64,000 nt of DNA from Rhodobacterales bacterium (GCA_003228875.1 QIGK01000026.1:1-64000); one strand, 5' to 3'. Counted from the stretch's first letter, positions 9,707 to 18,404 are shown. The notes: a model not told the origin generated them from the letters alone. Numbers and translations are program-made.

Positions 9707-10081
9707 ATGCACTTATCCACCAAAATATCGACCCTCTGGGTCGTTGTCATGATCAACATGGTCTTCGCCGACATTCTTTCCTTCATGGACCCGGAATTCC
9801 TGACACAAGTTGCGACCGGAGTGGTTGCAGGCATCACCATCACACCGATGTTCTTGTTGTTGGCAGCGATATTCATAGAGGTCGGCATCCTGATGATTTA
9901 CCTGACACGGGCCTTAAACCGGCGCGCCAGCCGTATTGTCAATCTAATAGCGGTAACAATCACTATCCTATTTGTTGTTGGCGGAGGGTCCCTAAAGCCC
10001 CACTATATTTTATTTGCTTCAGTTGAGGTGATTGCCATGCTCTACATCGCTTATCTGGCATGGACATGGCCAGAGGACTAA
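9707..10081 (+). CDS. DUF6326-like four-helix membrane protein
   Basis: The 124-residue protein is almost entirely hydrophobic, with about four transmembrane helices (near residues 7-27, 43-65, 75-95 and 99-119). It resembles the DUF6326 family, whose function is unknown. The ATG follows an AGGAGA ribosome-binding site. It is divergent from a TetR regulator across a double palindrome, so expression is probably induced by a small molecule. Similar TetR plus small-membrane-protein pairs are common accessory modules. No catalytic motif is visible. Confidence 0.6.
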   Translation: MHLSTKISTLWVVVMINMVFADILSFMDPEFLTQVATGVVAGITITPMFLLLAAIFIEVGILMIYLTRALNRRASRIVNLIAVTITILFVVGGGSLKPHYILFASVEVIAMLYIAYLAWTWPED

Positions 10082-10107
10082 CCCGAACAACCAGCAACAG
10101 CGCCGGT

Positions 10108-10190
10108 CTAAAATAATTGATTGCCAACCGGCAACGCAATTTCTGCGGGGTGCCGAAACACCCTCGGAACCGTCCCAACAATCGCAACCC
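10108..10190 (-). pseudogene. GNAT acetyltransferase C-terminal fragment
   Basis: Read on the minus strand, this stretch encodes GVAIVGTVPRVFRHP and then a short tail to a stop. The block IVGTVPxxFRHP is the C-terminal signature of a GNAT subgroup, and the same block ends the intact GNAT gene about 600 bp away (10721-11215). Everything upstream of this block is absent: the REP-like hairpins start at its 5' boundary. It is best read as a relic of a second GNAT copy. Confidence 0.6.
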
Positions 10191-10290
10191 CGTAGGGTGG
10201 GTGCTCGCACCCACCACCCAAAATCCCGTAGGGTGCGTGGTCCCCACGCACCGATGCAGCGAATAAAGTTGGATGGACGCTCGCGCCCAC
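10191..10290. repeat. REP-like GTAGGGTG hairpin cluster (three units)
   Basis: The first unit (stem-loop 10196-10215, stems GGTGGGTG/CACCCACC with loop CTCG) is identical to the one after trpS. The second (10232-10252) has stems GGTGCGTGG/CCACGCACC. The third, around 10270-10290, is degenerate (GGATGGACGC...GCGCCCACC). The cluster directly abuts the truncated GNAT fragment. Confidence 0.7.
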
Positions 10291-10720
10291 CATTGGCTTC
10301 GCACACACGAAGGAAAGAAAAAGTCGTCCTCTCGTATATTTGAATCAAATTACCTGAAGCTTTGAGCCCATCTTACCGAAACTCTGCGACGCGGCGAATG
10401 GCAGCTATCGTAAGATGTGGCCAAAAACGTGATAAAATCAGGAAACGTTTTGCCAAGGGTTTATCGCCATCGATTTTTGAACGATTTCAGCGACGGTTTT
10501 CAAATGGACAAAAACGACCGTTTTAGTCCGTCAGCATTTCCGCAAAGCTGCCACTCGCCACTGACAAGATTGTGGTCGCTTCGTCCGTTTAGCGGTCACT
10601 CGTTCTATTGACATCTCGCTAACCAGAACCCACCCCCGTTAACCTTTCCGCGGCTTATGGAAAAACTACGGAAAACTTATACAAAAATTACACTGCTTTT
10701 CCCGCACCCCCCCGAATTAG
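10291..10720. other. Gene-free stretch between REP cluster and GNAT gene
   Basis: No credible gene is seen here. The only structure noted is an 8-bp inverted repeat, CATCTTAC at 10369-10376 and GTAAGATG at 10410-10417. The segment 10420-10610 lacks a ribosome-binding site and coding bias in any frame and may be decayed coding sequence. The last 100 bp are AT-rich and run into the 3' end of the GNAT gene. Confidence 0.5.
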
Positions 10721-11215
10721 TTAACACAATTCCTTAACCATCACATGCGCCGCAACCAGCCCGTCACGTGGATGCCGAAACGCCTTCGGAACCGTCCCGA
10801 CAATCGCAAACCCCAACCGTTGCCACAAAGCCAGCGCGCCCACATTTGTCTCAACCACCAAATTAAATTGCATGGCTAGAAACCCCAGCCGAACCGCCTC
10901 GATCTGTGAAAATTCACACATCAGCCCCGCCACCCCTTTGCCCCGCGCGGCCGCGTCAACCGCATAGCCGCAATTGCAAATATGCGCGTCTAAGCTGGGT
11001 TGATTGGGTTTGATATAAAATGTCCCCAGCACGGTTTTGCCTTGCATGGCGACATAGGTTTTCAACGGCGTATCAACCCATATTTCCTTGGCCTCTGCCT
11101 CGGATATATCCCGCGCAAACGGATAGGTTTCGCCCCCACGAAAAATCGGTTCCAGCATCGCCCAGACCTCGGGCCACTGACTGTCTTGAATTTCAGAAAT
11201 TATCAGACCTGACAT
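10721..11215 (-). CDS. GNAT-family N-acetyltransferase
   Basis: The 164-residue single-domain acetyltransferase is predicted to move an acetyl group from acetyl-CoA to an amine. The acetyl-CoA-binding stretch AARGKGVAGLMCEF (R/Q-x-x-G-x-G/A type) is clear, and the C-terminal block IVGTVPKAFRHP is typical of this subgroup. The ATG at 11215 (MSGLIISEIQ) gives the usual length; the frame is open for a further 106 codons upstream, overlapping the divergent rhodanese gene, and that part lacks homology. The substrate is unknown. A fragment of a similar gene lies at 10108-10190. Confidence 0.8.
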   Translation of the reverse strand: MSGLIISEIQDSQWPEVWAMLEPIFRGGETYPFARDISEAEAKEIWVDTPLKTYVAMQGKTVLGTFYIKPNQPSLDAHICNCGYAVDAAARGKGVAGLMCEFSQIEAVRLGFLAMQFNLVVETNVGALALWQRLGFAIVGTVPKAFRHPRDGLVAAHVMVKELC

Positions 11216-11290
11216 TTTGACATACTTGTGATTTCCATCTCTCCGCATTACATTATATGCAATCTTGAGAATATTAAACTGGAGGTGAAC

Positions 11291-11746
11291 ATGCGTTATT
11301 TTATTGGTATATTGCAAGCTGCTACTATTTTTCTGGTGGCCAGTGCTGCAACTGCGCAGGTGCGCCAGATCACGCCGGATGTTGCCCGGGAAATGGCCCT
11401 GGCAGGGGAAATTGTGCTGATTGACATTCGCGAACCCTTTGAGTGGGCCGAATCCGGCATCCCCGATGTCGCCCTGACCGTTGCCATGCGAAGCGATAAC
11501 TTTATCGAAACCCTGCTTGCGATCCGCGATCAAAACCCCGACATTCCGCTGGCTTTTATTTGTCGCACCGCCGGCCGATCAGGCGCGGTTACGCGGCAAT
11601 TGTATGGTGCCGGTCTGACCGATGTTATTGACGTTATTGAGGGTGTCGCCGGGTCTGGCATTGGCCCGGGATGGGCGCAGCGCGGCTTGCCTCTCCGCAC
11701 GCCTGACACGCCGGTTAATGCAACAATAACCGCCCGACAACCCTAA
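11291..11746 (+). CDS. Secreted rhodanese-domain protein
   Basis: The 151-residue protein has an N-terminal signal peptide (residues about 1-22, ending ASAATA) and one rhodanese domain. The active loop C91-R-T-A-G-R contains the sulfur-accepting cysteine, so a sulfurtransferase or persulfide-carrying role in the periplasm is plausible. The ATG at 11291 follows a strong GGAGGTG site at 11281-11287. Its stop is immediately followed by the truncated universal stress protein gene in the same direction, which suggests that this gene's arrival removed the 5' end of its neighbour. Confidence 0.85.
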   Translation: MRYFIGILQAATIFLVASAATAQVRQITPDVAREMALAGEIVLIDIREPFEWAESGIPDVALTVAMRSDNFIETLLAIRDQNPDIPLAFICRTAGRSGAVTRQLYGAGLTDVIDVIEGVAGSGIGPGWAQRGLPLRTPDTPVNATITARQP

Positions 11747-12154
11747 AGGCTGCGGTTTGCGGCTATTTGTGCCAAGAAAACCAGCGGAGGCGTTGAAATC
11801 TTTGGGATAATCGCCCCCGAAGAATTCTAGCACTGGATCGAGGTTGGTGACGTTATGCGTGCTGAGACCCGTGAACGCATTGAGGAACATTTTAAGGTTT
11901 TCTCAAAATGGATGATCGGCAAGGAAGGCGTGGAGCCGGAACTGGCCATCCGTGAGGGTGAAAAAGCCACTGCAGTGCTGGAACAGATTTCCGAGGATAA
12001 AGAAGTCGGCGTGTTGGTGCTGGGCGCCTGCGCGGGTTCCAGCCCCGGGCCATTGGTAACCCAGCTGGTTACCAAACTTGGTGGCGATATGACGGTGCCA
12101 ATAACCGTTGTTCCGGGCGCCATGACCAAAGAAGCGATTATCGCGGTCAGCTAG
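11747..12154 (+). pseudogene. Universal stress protein (UspA family), 5'-truncated with internal stop
   Basis: From 11747 the frame reads RLRFAAICAKKTSGGVEIF...APEEF, a TAG stop at 11828-11830, then HWIEVGDVMRAETRERIEEHF and on to a normal C-terminus with VLVLGACAGSSPGPLVTQL and VPITVVPG. This matches the UspA-type protein that in Rhodobacterales lies between trpS and nfu. Two lesions are visible. The first 15-20 residues, including the initial beta strand, are absent, because the frame begins at the stop of the rhodanese gene. A sense codon (probably CAG) has also become TAG. A downstream ATG at 11855 could make a 99-residue fragment without the nucleotide-binding N-terminus. Confidence 0.8.
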
Positions 12155-12161
12155 GTGCAAC

Positions 12162-12333
12162 ACAAAGCCGAGCGAAGCGAGGCCACCGCCCAAGGGCTGC
12201 GCGTTATTCGTCAGAATAATGCGTTGTCGAGGGCAGCTTTTTTTTGCAAAACTGACCCTCCCGCCCGTCGTCTGTCTTTTCAAACGAAAAGACTTCCTCC
12301 CGTTGGGCATGGCCTCGCTTCGCTCGGCTTTGT
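12162..12333. repeat. 172-bp element bounded by perfect 23-bp inverted repeats
   Basis: The sequence at 12162-12184 is the exact reverse complement of 12311-12333 (core GCCGAGCGAAGCGAGGCC). Inside is a perfect 8-bp hairpin, GTCTTTTC/GAAAAGAC with loop AAAC (12274-12293), and an imperfect palindrome around TTATTCGTCAGAATAA. It lies between the broken usp gene and the 3' end of the histidine phosphatase gene, with no coding potential of its own. It could be a MITE-like element or a strong bidirectional terminator. No obvious target-site duplication was identified. Confidence 0.6.
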
Positions 12334-12340
12334 CTCGCGC

Positions 12341-12892
12341 TCAGGTATAATCCCAACCCGAATCCGAGGCTTTTGAGGGAAAAACCCGAATGGCGCTGGC
12401 ATTTGCTAAAGTGCCTTCCAGCTTTATTCCGGTTTCTTCACGGATGGGCCAAAACACCGCACCATGGGCGACAACCAGCGGGACGCTGTCATGGGCTAGA
12501 ATTTGGTTCAATGCGGTAAAAACACGCTGGGTAAAGTCAACATAGGTTTCAGCCATCTCCGGCGTATGCCCTGCCCGCCACTTATCCGAAAAGTTTTTGC
12601 CACTGCGCAGGGTGCCTTCCAGCACGCCAAAATTGCATTCCTGCAACCCGTTGATTTCGGTCAGTGGCAGGCCCAGCGACGCATTCAATATGTCGGCAGT
12701 GACCCGCGCGCGCCGCAAGGGGCTGCTGAAAACATGGGTAATTCCACGGTCTTTCAGACTGTCAACCGCTGCATGTGCCTGCGCGATTCCAGTTTCATTT
12801 AATGGAATGTCTTTGCTGCCCTGATAGCGTTTCTCAAGGTTCCAGTCGGTCTGGCCATGGCGGATGTAATAAAACGGTTTTTTCAAAAGCAT
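12341..12892 (-). CDS. Histidine phosphatase (phosphoglycerate-mutase-like) family protein
   Basis: The 183-residue enzyme belongs to the branch-1 histidine phosphatase superfamily. The catalytic RHG motif is R11-H12-G13, followed by QTDWN. The acid/base region LQECNFGVLEG and the second histidine in VVAHGAVFW are intact, so it should be active. The start MLLKKPFYYIRHG (12892) places the RHG motif at the usual distance; an in-frame ATG 12 codons upstream is an alternative. The substrate is not evident. It is divergent from nfu. Confidence 0.82.
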   Translation of the reverse strand: MLLKKPFYYIRHGQTDWNLEKRYQGSKDIPLNETGIAQAHAAVDSLKDRGITHVFSSPLRRARVTADILNASLGLPLTEINGLQECNFGVLEGTLRSGKNFSDKWRAGHTPEMAETYVDFTQRVFTALNQILAHDSVPLVVAHGAVFWPIREETGIKLEGTLANASAIRVFPSKASDSGWDYT

Positions 12893-13007
12893 AGCCGCAT
12901 GATTAATCAGCCGTGATTTAATTCGCAACCGCTTGTTTTACACACCCCAATTACTTGACTTTTTTGGTCAGGCCCGCCATATCTGACCCAACCCGAAAGG
13001 CCATGTT

Positions 13008-13568
13008 ATGTTTATTCAAACCGAATCCACCCCGAATCCCGCCACTCTGAAATTTTTGCCCGGTCAAGCCGTGATGCAAATGGGCACCGCCGATTTCCCC
13101 AATGAGGAAAGCGCTGTTACCTCACCCTTGGCGCAAATTATTTTTGCGGCTGACGGAGTTGCCGGCGTGTTTTTCGGGCCGGATTTTGTCACCGTCACCA
13201 AAATTGAGACGGTTGAATGGGCCCATATCAAACCTGCCATTCTTGGCGCGATTATGGAACATTACCAATCGGGAAATCCAGTAATGGCTGATGATAGTGG
13301 CACGGTTGGCCATGCGGAACATGATGGGCCGGACAAAGAAATTGTTAATCAAATCAAAGAATTGCTGGATACCCGCGTGCGCCCCGCCGTGGCGCAAGAT
13401 GGTGGTGACATCACGTTTCACGGCTTCGATCGCGGCGTGGTTTATTTACATATGCAAGGTGCCTGTGCGGGCTGCCCTTCATCAACCATGACCCTAAAAA
13501 GCGGCATTGAAAATCTGTTGCGCCATTATATCCCCGAAGTCACCGAGGTTCGCCCTGTTGCCGCCTAA
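13008..13568 (+). CDS. NifU-family Fe-S scaffold/carrier protein (Nfu type)
   Basis: The 186-residue protein has an N-terminal Nfu_N domain (MFIQTESTPNPATLKFLPG, residues 1-90) and a C-terminal NifU-like domain with C153-A-G-C156, whose cysteines bind a bridging Fe-S cluster between two monomers. It delivers Fe-S clusters to target proteins. It starts the nfu-tsaB-rimI cluster, and its last codons overlap the start of tsaB. The ATG at 13008 matches the strongly conserved family N-terminus. Confidence 0.93.
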   Translation: MFIQTESTPNPATLKFLPGQAVMQMGTADFPNEESAVTSPLAQIIFAADGVAGVFFGPDFVTVTKIETVEWAHIKPAILGAIMEHYQSGNPVMADDSGTVGHAEHDGPDKEIVNQIKELLDTRVRPAVAQDGGDITFHGFDRGVVYLHMQGACAGCPSSTMTLKSGIENLLRHYIPEVTEVRPVAA

Positions 13569-14163
13569 TAGGCCAATAATACTTGCCTTTGACACCTCGG
13601 CTGCGCAAAGCGCGGCCGTTTTATTGCAAGGTGACACGGTTCTTGCCCAACGCCACGAAACCCTTAACAAAAATCAAGTGCAGCGGCTTTTCCCGATGTT
13701 AGAAGATTTGTTGGCCGAAACCGAATTCAACTGGGCTGATCTAACCGCCATCGCGGTGTGTGTTGGCCCCGGAAATTTCACTGGCACCCGAATTGGCGTT
13801 TCCGCTGCGCGCGGTTTAGCGATGTCATTGGAAATCCCCGCCATTGGTGTCTCAAGATTTGAAGCGGCGGCGCTGGCGGGGTTTAACGGTTCTGAACCAG
13901 AAATTATCGTTGGTATCCAACTGCCACGTGACCAGTTTGCGATGCAACATTTTGCAGCTGGGGCTCCACCTGTTGCCTTGTCAAAACCGGTAACGTCCGA
14001 TCATGGCACAGCCAGCCCTTATGAAATTCATCATATCGCCATGTTTGCCAGACAAGTCATTGCCAAGGGTGGTTCAAACCCACCACCTGCACCGCTATAT
14101 TTACGCCCCGCTGATGCTGCGCCCGCCAAAGATCAACCGCCGGTGATTTTGGATGACGCCTGA
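13558..14163 (+). CDS. tsaB: tRNA N6-threonylcarbamoyladenosine synthesis protein TsaB
   Basis: The product is about 201 residues in the ASKHA fold. It is the partner of TsaD and TsaE in making the t6A37 modification of ANN-decoding tRNAs. Family blocks visible are ILAFDTSAAQSAAVL, CVGPGNFTGTRIGVSAARGLA and the later YLRPADA. There is no ATG at the right place. The TTG at 13558, overlapping the nfu 3' end by 11 bp, gives the expected start a few residues before the first beta strand. A longer frame from 13507 exists but is unlikely. The gene overlaps rimI at its 3' end. Confidence 0.9.
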   Translation: MPPNRPIILAFDTSAAQSAAVLLQGDTVLAQRHETLNKNQVQRLFPMLEDLLAETEFNWADLTAIAVCVGPGNFTGTRIGVSAARGLAMSLEIPAIGVSRFEAAALAGFNGSEPEIIVGIQLPRDQFAMQHFAAGAPPVALSKPVTSDHGTASPYEIHHIAMFARQVIAKGGSNPPPAPLYLRPADAAPAKDQPPVILDDA

Positions 14164-14581
14164 GAAAATGGCACAGATACACGCGCAGTGTTTTACAACG
14201 CCGCGCCCATGGCAAGCGGCAGAATTTGCTAGTTTGCTGGCCAGCCCTTCGGTTATTGTGCTGCATTCGGACAATGGTTTTGCGTTGGGCCAAATAGCAG
14301 GGCCAGAGTCAGAATTGCTGACGATCGCGGTCCACCCCGACGCACAAGGCAAGGGTAAGGGCCGGGATTTGCTGCGGCGATTTATCGAATCAATGCGGCA
14401 AAGCAACGTCTACGACATCTTTTTGGAAGTTGCCGAAACCAATATCGGGGCGATAAGCCTTTACGAATCCGCAGGCTTTGTTGTCACCGGCCGTCGCGAA
14501 GCTTATTACAATGCACCAAACGCTATAAAAATAGCTGCAATTACAATGAAATATACAATGGAAAATAACGACTTTGGATAA
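14153..14581 (+). CDS. rimI: Ribosomal-protein-alanine N-acetyltransferase RimI
   Basis: The 142-residue GNAT enzyme acetylates the N-terminal alanine of ribosomal protein S18. It has the acetyl-CoA-binding loop AQGKGKGRDLL and the RimI-type FLEVAETNIGAISLYESAGF with the catalytic-region tyrosine near the C-terminus. It overlaps tsaB by 11 bp, the usual tsaB-rimI linkage in bacteria. It is followed by 149 bp with a possible promoter (TTGACC at 14627-14632) for the downstream nucleoside transporter operon. Confidence 0.9.
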   Translation: MTPEKMAQIHAQCFTTPRPWQAAEFASLLASPSVIVLHSDNGFALGQIAGPESELLTIAVHPDAQGKGKGRDLLRRFIESMRQSNVYDIFLEVAETNIGAISLYESAGFVVTGRREAYYNAPNAIKIAAITMKYTMENNDFG

Positions 14582-14730
14582 TTTCCAGTGAATAACTCAA
14601 GAAATGAACGAAATCAGAAAAAGGCATTGACCACTGCCCTCTCCACCCGCTTTACTAACGCATCGTATCTCCGGCTTTCCGCGCGTTTCGTTCGCGGTTG
14701 GTTTGGATTTCTTAAAATTGGGAGAACCAA

Positions 14731-15729
14731 ATGAAACTATTGACAACACTTATGGGCGCTGCTGCTCTGGTCGGTGTATCCACCTTTGCAAATGCTCAAG
14801 CCAACCCGGCACTGATTTTTGACCTTGGCGGAAAATTCGACAAATCATTCAATGAATCCAGCTATAATGGTGCAGAGCGTTTCCGCGAAGAAACCGGCAT
14901 TGATTACCGTGAATTCGAATTGCAATCCGATGCGCAGCGTGAACAGGCCCTTCGCCGTTTCGCCCAGCAAGGCAACAACCCTGTTGTTGTGGCGGGTTTC
15001 TCAAACGCAACAGCAATGAGCATTGTTGCAGCTGAATTCCCTGACACCGATTTTGTGATCATTGACATGGTCGTTGATGCGCCAAACGTGCGTTCGGTTG
15101 TGTTTGCAGAACATGAAGGTTCTTATCTGGTTGGCTTGCTGGCTGGTATGGCTTCGGCAACTGACACAGTCAGCTTTGTTGGCGGCATGGACATTCCACT
15201 GATCCGTAAATTTGAGTGCGGTTATTTCCAAGGCGCGCGCGCAGCAAACCCTGATATAACCCTGATCGGCAACATGACCGGCACCGACGGTTCCGCTTGG
15301 AACAATCCGGTTAAGGGTGGTGAACTGACCATGGCACAAATTGAATCTGGTTCGGGCGTTGTGTTTGCAGCGGCTGGCGGCACAGGTCGTGGCGTATTGC
15401 AAGCAGCTGCTGACGCGGGCATCTTGGCCATTGGCGTTGATAGCAACCAGAACTTTATGCAACCGGGCACGATGCTAACCTCAATGCTGAAACGCGTTGA
15501 CGTTGCTGTTTTTAACGCATTTAACGATGTGAATAACGGCGAATTCACCACCGGTATTGTTGCCATGGGTCTTGCTGAAGATGGCGTTGGCTGGGCACTG
15601 GATGAGTTTAACGAAGGCCTGATCACCGACGAGATGCGCGTCGCTGTTACCGCAGCGCGCGAAGCGATTATCGCGGGTGACATCGTTGTGCATGACTATA
15701 TGTCTGATGGCTCTTGCCCGGTTGAATAG
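14731..15729 (+). CDS. BMP-family ABC transporter substrate-binding protein (purine nucleoside)
   Basis: The 332-residue periplasmic protein has a signal peptide (about residues 1-22, ending FANA). The mature part shows BMP/PnrA family blocks: FDLGGKFDKSFNESSYNG, FVGGMDIPLIRKFECGYFQGA and AIGVDSNQNF. It captures nucleosides in the periplasm and hands them to the permeases encoded downstream. It begins a five-gene operon with the ATPase, two permeases and a purine nucleoside phosphorylase, which indicates purine nucleosides as substrates. Confidence 0.9.
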   Translation: MKLLTTLMGAAALVGVSTFANAQANPALIFDLGGKFDKSFNESSYNGAERFREETGIDYREFELQSDAQREQALRRFAQQGNNPVVVAGFSNATAMSIVAAEFPDTDFVIIDMVVDAPNVRSVVFAEHEGSYLVGLLAGMASATDTVSFVGGMDIPLIRKFECGYFQGARAANPDITLIGNMTGTDGSAWNNPVKGGELTMAQIESGSGVVFAAAGGTGRGVLQAAADAGILAIGVDSNQNFMQPGTMLTSMLKRVDVAVFNAFNDVNNGEFTTGIVAMGLAEDGVGWALDEFNEGLITDEMRVAVTAAREAIIAGDIVVHDYMSDGSCPVE

Positions 15730-15735
15730 TCGGAT

Positions 15736-17313
15736 ATGACATTGACGGAAAACCCGGGGCAGCCAAATGCGGCTGCCCCAACGCCCCCAGCGATTGAGCT
15801 GATGGGCATAAGCAAAGCGTTTGGCCCAGTGCAGGCCAACAAAGATATCACCATGACCGTAGCCAAAGGCGCTATCCACGGCATTGTCGGTGAAAACGGC
15901 GCTGGTAAATCAACGCTCATGTCTATTCTTTACGGTTTTTACAAAGCCGATTCTGGCCATGTAAAAATCAACGGAATTGATACCGAAATCACCGATAGCC
16001 ACGCCGCCATTGCTGCCGGTATTGGCATGGTACATCAGCACTTTATGCTGGTTGATACATTCACGGTGCTGGAAAACGTGATTTTGGGCGCTGAAGACGG
16101 GCCAATGTTAAAACCCAGCCTTGCAAAAGCACGCCAAGAATTAAAGCGGCTGGCCGAAGAATATGAACTGGACGTAGACCCTGATGCCATCGTTGGCGAA
16201 ATTTCCGTGGGTTTCCAGCAGCGGGTTGAAATTCTCAAAGCCCTGTATCGACAGGCAGAAATTCTTATTCTGGACGAACCCACAGGGGTTCTAACACCGG
16301 CTGAGGCCGACCATCTGTTTCGCATTTTGAAAAATCTGAAAGAACAGGGCAAAACCATTGTTCTGATTACCCATAAATTACGCGAAATCATGGATGTCAC
16401 CGACACAGTATCAGTGATGCGGCGCGGTGAGATGACCGCGACGATTGAAACCGCCACCACCAGCCCTTCAAAACTGGCTGAGGCCATGGTTGGTCGTAGT
16501 GTGATTATGGAAGTCGAAAAATCCCCTGCCACAGTTGGTGAAACCGTGATGGAGATCAAAAATCTGGTGGTCAAAGACGGTCAGGGTGTTGAACGGCTCA
16601 AGAATATTTCGTTTTCGCTGAAACGTGGCGAGGTGCTGGGCATTGCCGGCGTGGCAGGCAACGGCCAAACCGAGCTGCTTGAAGTGCTAGGCGGCATTCG
16701 CCCTGCCACCAGTGGCGAAGTGATTATGAAGGGCGAATCCATTGATTTAACCACTAAGGCTGACGCACAGGAACGCCGCCATCGTGGCATTGGCCATGTG
16801 CCCGAAGACCGGCACGCGCGCGGCTTGGTTATGCCATTTCAAACATGGGAAAACACCGCCTTTGGCTATCATAACGAACCTGAATTCAGCAAAAAATTCG
16901 GCATGGCTAATCAGAAAGCCATGTTTGAGGATGCCCAAGGCAAAATGGAACGGTTCGACATTCGCCCACCGCTGCCAAAACTTGTTGCCTCCAGCTTTTC
17001 CGGCGGCAACCAGCAAAAAATTGTGCTGGCCCGAGAAATTGAGCGTAATCCGGATGTGCTGCTGATTGGTCAGCCCACACGCGGCGTTGATATTGGCGCC
17101 ATTGAATTCATTCACCAACAGATTGTTAAATTGCGCGATGCGGGCAAGGCCATTTTGCTGATCTCGGTTGAACTTGATGAAATTCAGGCTTTGTCGGACC
17201 GGATTTTAGTGATGTTTGACGGCATTATTCAAGGTGAGCGTCTGCCCGAAAACACCGATAAAAACGAGCTTGGCCTGTTAATGGCTGGCGTTGATCCGGA
17301 GACCGATACATGA
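15736..17313 (+). CDS. Nucleoside ABC transporter ATP-binding protein (tandem ATPase domains)
   Basis: The 525-residue protein holds two ABC ATPase domains in one chain, as in RbsA/YufO-type importers. The first has Walker A GENGAGKST (about 52-60), signature ISVGFQQRVEI and Walker B LILDEPTGVL. The second has a degenerate Walker A-like GVAGNGQTELL, signature FSGGNQQK and IGQPTRGVD in place of the usual Walker B acid pair. Both oddities are normal for this family. The start lies 6 bp after the binding-protein stop, and the stop overlaps the first permease gene by 4 bp. Confidence 0.93.
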   Translation: MTLTENPGQPNAAAPTPPAIELMGISKAFGPVQANKDITMTVAKGAIHGIVGENGAGKSTLMSILYGFYKADSGHVKINGIDTEITDSHAAIAAGIGMVHQHFMLVDTFTVLENVILGAEDGPMLKPSLAKARQELKRLAEEYELDVDPDAIVGEISVGFQQRVEILKALYRQAEILILDEPTGVLTPAEADHLFRILKNLKEQGKTIVLITHKLREIMDVTDTVSVMRRGEMTATIETATTSPSKLAEAMVGRSVIMEVEKSPATVGETVMEIKNLVVKDGQGVERLKNISFSLKRGEVLGIAGVAGNGQTELLEVLGGIRPATSGEVIMKGESIDLTTKADAQERRHRGIGHVPEDRHARGLVMPFQTWENTAFGYHNEPEFSKKFGMANQKAMFEDAQGKMERFDIRPPLPKLVASSFSGGNQQKIVLAREIERNPDVLLIGQPTRGVDIGAIEFIHQQIVKLRDAGKAILLISVELDEIQALSDRILVMFDGIIQGERLPENTDKNELGLLMAGVDPETDT

Positions 17314-18404
17314 ACAATGGTATTCCTAAATGGGTTGATGTGGTTCTTATTCCTTTATTGTCGCTAATATTGGCATTTATGGTTTCCGGTCTTGTGGTTC
17401 TGTCGATAGGCAAAGACCCGATACAGGCGATAAAACTGATGGTTTATGGCGCTTTTCGCTTAAATGACGGCATTGGCCCGACGCTTTATTATACAACCAG
17501 CTTTATCTTTACCGGCCTTGCAGTGGCGGTGGCTTTTCATGCCAAGCTGTTCAATATCGGTGGCGAGGGCCAAGCCGCGATTGCTGGCGTCGGTGTAACC
17601 CTTATTATGCTGGCTTTTGACTGGCCGCATTGGACCATTGCCTTGTTTGTCGGTGTGATTGCCGCTGCGGCTTTTGGTGCGGCTTGGGCTGCCATTCCTG
17701 CTTATTTACAGGTAAAGCGCGGGTCACATATTGTGATTACCACGATTATGTTTAACCTGATTGCCGGATCGGTGATCGCTTATTTGTTGGTTGGCCCACT
17801 TCAGGCCAGCGGCTCGCTGCCCGAAAGCTCACGGTTTCCATCAGCAGCTTCTTTGCCAACCCTACATGATATTCTGGCAGTGGTTGGCATTAACTTCGAC
17901 CGGTTCTCCGACGCAAATATCACGTTTTTCATTGCCTTGCTTGCCGCATTTTTTGTCTGGCTGCTGATTTGGAAAAGTCGGCTTGGGTATGAAATCCGGG
18001 TATTTGGCAATTCCGACAAGGCTGCGGTTTATGCGGGGATCTCCCCGGTAAAGATCACCATGATTGTAATGTTGATCTCTGGCGCATTGGCAGGACTGAT
18101 GGCGGTTAACACTGTGCAAGGTCAGGCAGAGCGGCTGGTTCTGGGCGCGGTTGAAGGCGCAGGGTTCATCGGCATTGCCGTAGCCCTGATGGGGCGCAAC
18201 CATCCGGTTGGCATTGTTCTGGCGGCATTTTTGTTTGGCGCGCTGACCCAAGGTGGTGTTGAGTTGCAGTTCGAAATGCAGATCCCCAGCCAGATGGTGA
18301 TCGTTATTCAAGCCTTGATCATTATGTTTACCGGCAGCTTGGAAAACCTTGTTCGGATGCCGGTTGAGCGGCTGTTTTCCCGATTTAAGAAGGGGGCCGT
18401 GTAA
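17310..18404 (+). CDS. Nucleoside ABC transporter permease 1 (YufP-like)
   Basis: The 364-residue inner-membrane permease belongs to the BPD_transp_2 family and has about ten transmembrane helices. The conserved loop FNIGGEGQAAIAG near residues 83-95 is characteristic of this permease type. It overlaps the ATPase gene by 4 bp and the next permease gene by 1 bp (TAATG), so the operon is tightly coupled. It pairs with the following permease as a heterodimer. Confidence 0.92.
   Translation: MNNGIPKWVDVVLIPLLSLILAFMVSGLVVLSIGKDPIQAIKLMVYGAFRLNDGIGPTLYYTTSFIFTGLAVAVAFHAKLFNIGGEGQAAIAGVGVTLIMLAFDWPHWTIALFVGVIAAAAFGAAWAAIPAYLQVKRGSHIVITTIMFNLIAGSVIAYLLVGPLQASGSLPESSRFPSAASLPTLHDILAVVGINFDRFSDANITFFIALLAAFFVWLLIWKSRLGYEIRVFGNSDKAAVYAGISPVKITMIVMLISGALAGLMAVNTVQGQAERLVLGAVEGAGFIGIAVALMGRNHPVGIVLAAFLFGALTQGGVELQFEMQIPSQMVIVIQALIIMFTGSLENLVRMPVERLFSRFKKGAV

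Noticed and set aside
8809-10290. GTAGGGTG hairpins considered as a CRISPR-like or terminator array
   Set aside because: Units are palindromic, of unequal spacing and in two separate places, as expected for extragenic palindromes.
14582-14730. Possible purine riboswitch upstream of the nucleoside importer operon
   Set aside because: No purine-aptamer core or anti-terminator pair could be recognised; only a weak promoter-like TTGACC is visible.
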